Origin: Desulfobacteraceae bacterium
Lineage (GTDB): Bacteria > Desulfobacterota > DSM-4660 > Desulfatiglandales > Desulfatiglandaceae
NCBI GenBank assembly: GCA_030612945.1
Contig: JAUWMY010000114.1
Span: 1 to 7,327, forward strand
Direction: 5' to 3'
DNA length: 7,327 bases
A program made the translations under genes and the position numbers. Below, piece by piece: positions 5,658 to 7,327 of this stretch (position 1 is the first letter of the stretch; each line of letters begins with the position of its first letter). The notes under the pieces are model-generated. The model did no database searches. It was not told the origin of the DNA and was given only the letters and a program-made list of their open reading frames with translations.

Positions 5658-5911
5658 CGGGTAAAAAAACCCCTACAGACCTTCAACATGAACTTGATGA
5701 TGATGATAAGGCATTCATCACCGAGATTTTCTTTGAAGAGATAGTGAAAAAACTCCAAAGGATGGATGCGCGAATCGGAACGCTTAATTGTGATTTTGCA
5801 GGAGATCAATATAAAAACTGGAATATACAGTTCAAATCAAAAGGGCAGGGTTTTGAAATTGTAGACTTTGAATATGATGAGGATTCATGTAGTTTCTGTC
5901 TGGAGCCCTAA
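5654..5911 (+). CDS. Small acidic protein of unknown function, 85 residues
   Basis: I do not recognise it. The sequence is acidic, with an early DDDD run (15-18), a helix-like stretch (about 19-38, AFITEIFFEEIVKKLQRM), a probable beta region (about 44-74), and a CSFC pair (C79, C82) three residues from the end; a further cysteine is C46. It has no signal peptide or membrane segment. It begins within the stop of the FmdB-type gene (ATGA overlap) and has only a weak AGGG upstream, so it is probably translated by coupling. This arrangement suggests the two small Cys-containing proteins act together (inference). The length and overlap support a real gene. Confidence 0.7.
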   Translation: MTGKKTPTDLQHELDDDDKAFITEIFFEEIVKKLQRMDARIGTLNCDFAGDQYKNWNIQFKSKGQGFEIVDFEYDEDSCSFCLEP

Positions 5912-6010
5912 CTAACGGCAAAGAACTAAGGCACTTCGCTTAATTTGGATATAATAATAGTTCAATCGTAGCCTAATGTTTTGTTTTGAAGGCTCAACTC
6001 AATTCTCCTG

Positions 6011-6052
6011 CCTTTGTCCTTACGCCTAAAGCCTTATGCCTTGCGCCTTTGC
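6011..6052. repeat. Degenerate heptamer tandem repeat, six CCT-type units
   Basis: Six contiguous 7-nt units: CCTTTGT, CCTTACG, CCTAAAG, CCTTATG, CCTTGCG, CCTTTGC. All begin CCT with variable bases after that. The array sits in the non-coding gap 5912-6121 between the small acidic protein and the HEAT gene. Elsewhere in that gap I see only an isolated TATAAT at 5950-5955 without a matching -35 box, which could be a weak promoter for the HEAT gene. An upstream extension of the HEAT frame would translate the array as an Arg/Leu-rich stretch, which is one reason to reject that extension. Confidence 0.65.
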
Positions 6053-6121
6053 CAGACTATTCCCATAAACCGCCAAAAAAGGAGTCCGAATTCAATTCTT
6101 TGGGCTTTTGGAACATGCCTT

Positions 6122-7231
6122 ATGATTGAAAGCAAATTTATTGGAAGAGACATTGTAAAAAAACCCGTCTGCCCGTTCTGTGGGATGTTTATTGAAAAAC
6201 CCAAGGAGCTGACCACACGAATGCCGGGTGAAATGCCCGTAGGGTCGTGCTCATGTGGTGCCGTGTATGCTTGTGATGAAACCGGACACAACTTAGGTTC
6301 GGCCATGATTGAAGCACTGGTATTCGGGTGTGATATGGATACTGACCTTGCCTGGGGCCTTCTGCCTGATGACGATTATGTAGAAGAAATCGTTGAGCAT
6401 TATGATTATGTAAATCATTCTATTATTTCCGGGAGGTTTTTTGAGAGCCGGCGGATTTCAGGAGCCTTATACTTCATTCGATTACATGATGATATTCAGG
6501 AGGTCACTTCCGAAGGCGTCCGGAAAAGGCTGGATAAGGCCACTCACTCCTCTACTAACCCTTTGACCAGTCATGCCGAAAAAAAATCGTTTTCCAAAAA
6601 AGAGGTCGAAGAACTCGTAAAAAATTTCAGTGTTGATCAGATAGTATGTATAGCCGGGGAAGACAAAAAAATTATAAGGAACCTGCAACGCCTGCTCTAT
6701 TCAGTAGACGATCTGTTTCGCAAGAGAGCGGCTGAGATCCTGGGCCGCGTATCCGCTGTTATTGCAGAGAATAATCCCGGGGCAATTTCTAAACTCCTTC
6801 AGAGGTTGTTTTACGGTGTTACGGATACGGCGGCGTCAAGCTGGGGCGCTTTTGAAGCGATAGGGGAGATCATCGGCAATAAAATCGAACTCTTTGCCGG
6901 CTACATCCCTCAGCTTTATCAATTTCTGGCTAATGAATCACTGCGGGCCCAGGTGCTCCAGACCATTGGGAGGATCGCAAAGTCAAGACCGGATCTGATA
7001 CGCAAGGTCACTTTTCGCTTTATCCCTTACCTGGGTGATTCTGATCCTAAGGCCCGTGGGTATGCTGCATGGCTCATGGGAAACCTAAGCGCTGCTGAAG
7101 CGCAAGTTGATTTGGAGAAGCTCCGGGGGGATCCCCACGAAATCCAAATCTATAAAAATGGAGAAATGGAGAAAAAGACAGTGGGTCAGGTGGCATCTGA
7201 GGCCTTGAAAAAAATAAGCGAACTAAAATAA
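6122..7231 (+). CDS. HEAT-repeat protein with N-terminal Cys module (DVU0298-like)
   Basis: 369 residues from ATG 6122. An N-terminal module (about 15-125) has CPFC (C17, C20) and CSC (C43, C45), with C51 nearby, resembling a zinc ribbon. It is followed by an acidic, aromatic segment (DDDYVEEIVEHYDYV) and a low-complexity polar linker (about 140-165). The C-terminal half (about 180-335) consists of paired helices of HEAT type, such as DDLFRKRAAEILGRV, SSWGAFEAIGEII, ESLRAQVLQTIGRIAKSRP and DPKARGYAAWLMGNLS. The spacing and the SSWGAFEAIGEI motif recall the DVU0298 family of Desulfovibrio HEAT-like proteins, from memory and not a search. Such repeats are protein-interaction scaffolds, so no enzymatic role is implied. 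The frame is open to 6014, but the extra 36 codons read through the heptamer array and are not protein-like. The chosen start has only a weak GGA upstream (6110-6112). Confidence 0.82.
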   Translation: MIESKFIGRDIVKKPVCPFCGMFIEKPKELTTRMPGEMPVGSCSCGAVYACDETGHNLGSAMIEALVFGCDMDTDLAWGLLPDDDYVEEIVEHYDYVNHSIISGRFFESRRISGALYFIRLHDDIQEVTSEGVRKRLDKATHSSTNPLTSHAEKKSFSKKEVEELVKNFSVDQIVCIAGEDKKIIRNLQRLLYSVDDLFRKRAAEILGRVSAVIAENNPGAISKLLQRLFYGVTDTAASSWGAFEAIGEIIGNKIELFAGYIPQLYQFLANESLRAQVLQTIGRIAKSRPDLIRKVTFRFIPYLGDSDPKARGYAAWLMGNLSAAEAQVDLEKLRGDPHEIQIYKNGEMEKKTVGQVASEALKKISELK

Positions 7232-7241
7232 ATATAAATGA

Positions 7242-7287
7242 CAAAGATCAAAGCCCAAATTTCAAATGAATGCCAAATGACAAATGC
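7242..7287. repeat. Degenerate heptamer repeat, six CAAA-type units
   Basis: Units starting CAAA at 7242, 7249, 7256, 7263, 7274 and 7281: CAAAGAT, CAAAGCC, CAAATTT, CAAATGA, CAAATGA, CAAATGC. The spacing is 7 nt except for one step of 11. The tract begins 10 nt after the stop of the HEAT gene; no convincing terminator is visible there. Confidence 0.6.
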
Positions 7288-7303
7288 TAAAATATATGTA
7301 ACC

Positions 7304-7322
7304 GTTCAAGGGTTCAAAGTTC
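7304..7322. repeat. Start of a GTTCAAR repeat tract at the window edge
   Basis: GTTCAAG (7304), GTTCAAA (7312) and a partial GTTC (7319), with steps of 8 and 7 nt. It may continue or end just outside the window. Confidence 0.35.
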
Positions 7323-7327
7323 CATGG

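Noticed and set aside
5971..5994. AGCCT / AGGCT inverted repeat as a terminator for the zinc-ribbon operon
   Set aside because: A 5-bp stem with a loop of about 15 nt and no following T-run is too weak to support.
6014..6121. N-terminal extension of the HEAT protein by 36 residues
   Set aside because: The extension translates the heptamer array, has no ribosome binding site at its ATG, and the Cys module begins just after the ATG at 6122.

Overview
The window looks like chromosomal DNA from a Gram-negative, moderate-GC member of the Desulfobacterota (the former Deltaproteobacteria). The basis is the Desulfobacterota-style gene set: an rnc / Elp3-like radical SAM / era cluster, a HEAT-repeat protein resembling the Desulfovibrio DVU0298 family, an FmdB-type zinc ribbon, and several lineage-restricted proteins of unknown function. 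The phylum assignment is an inference from protein flavour; no rRNA or other decisive marker is present. No phage, CRISPR array, tRNA or rRNA gene was seen.

Layout. Positions 1-2388 (minus strand) form a tightly packed RNA-processing operon, transcribed rnc (RNase III) -> Elp3-like radical SAM enzyme -> era, with overlapping gene ends and a good sigma70-like promoter at 2410-2438. The era frame is cut by an in-frame TAA at 36-38, just where the C-terminal KH domain begins, yet the same frame past the stop still reads like Era to the window edge. Diverging from rnc, a promoter-like site at 2480-2508 precedes a two-gene plus-strand unit: a 398-residue protein I cannot identify (2588-3784) and, 14 nt later, a YjbQ/UPF0047 family protein (3799-4188).

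Positions 4189-4480 are non-coding. They hold a short heptamer repeat, a weak terminator-like element and the most striking object in the window: a 145-bp element (4332-4476) with perfect 22-bp terminal inverted repeats starting GTAA and an exact 8-bp direct repeat (ACAATCAA) on both sides. It is read here as a non-autonomous transposable element (MITE), probably mobilised by an IS66-type transposase. It landed on the stop codon of the next gene, and the duplicated target copy restored that stop. The gene is a minus-strand ATP-grasp protein (4481-5338).

Diverging from the ATP-grasp gene, a strong promoter-like site (5346-5374) drives an FmdB-type zinc-ribbon protein (5412-5657), which overlaps an 85-residue unknown protein (5654-5911). 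The gap 5912-6121 contains an array of six CCT-type heptamers. The last gene (6122-7231) joins a Cys-rich N-terminal module to HEAT-like repeats. The terminal 96 bases are further 7-nt-period repeats. Heptamer-period tracts of unrelated sequence therefore recur in three separate intergenic regions of this one window.
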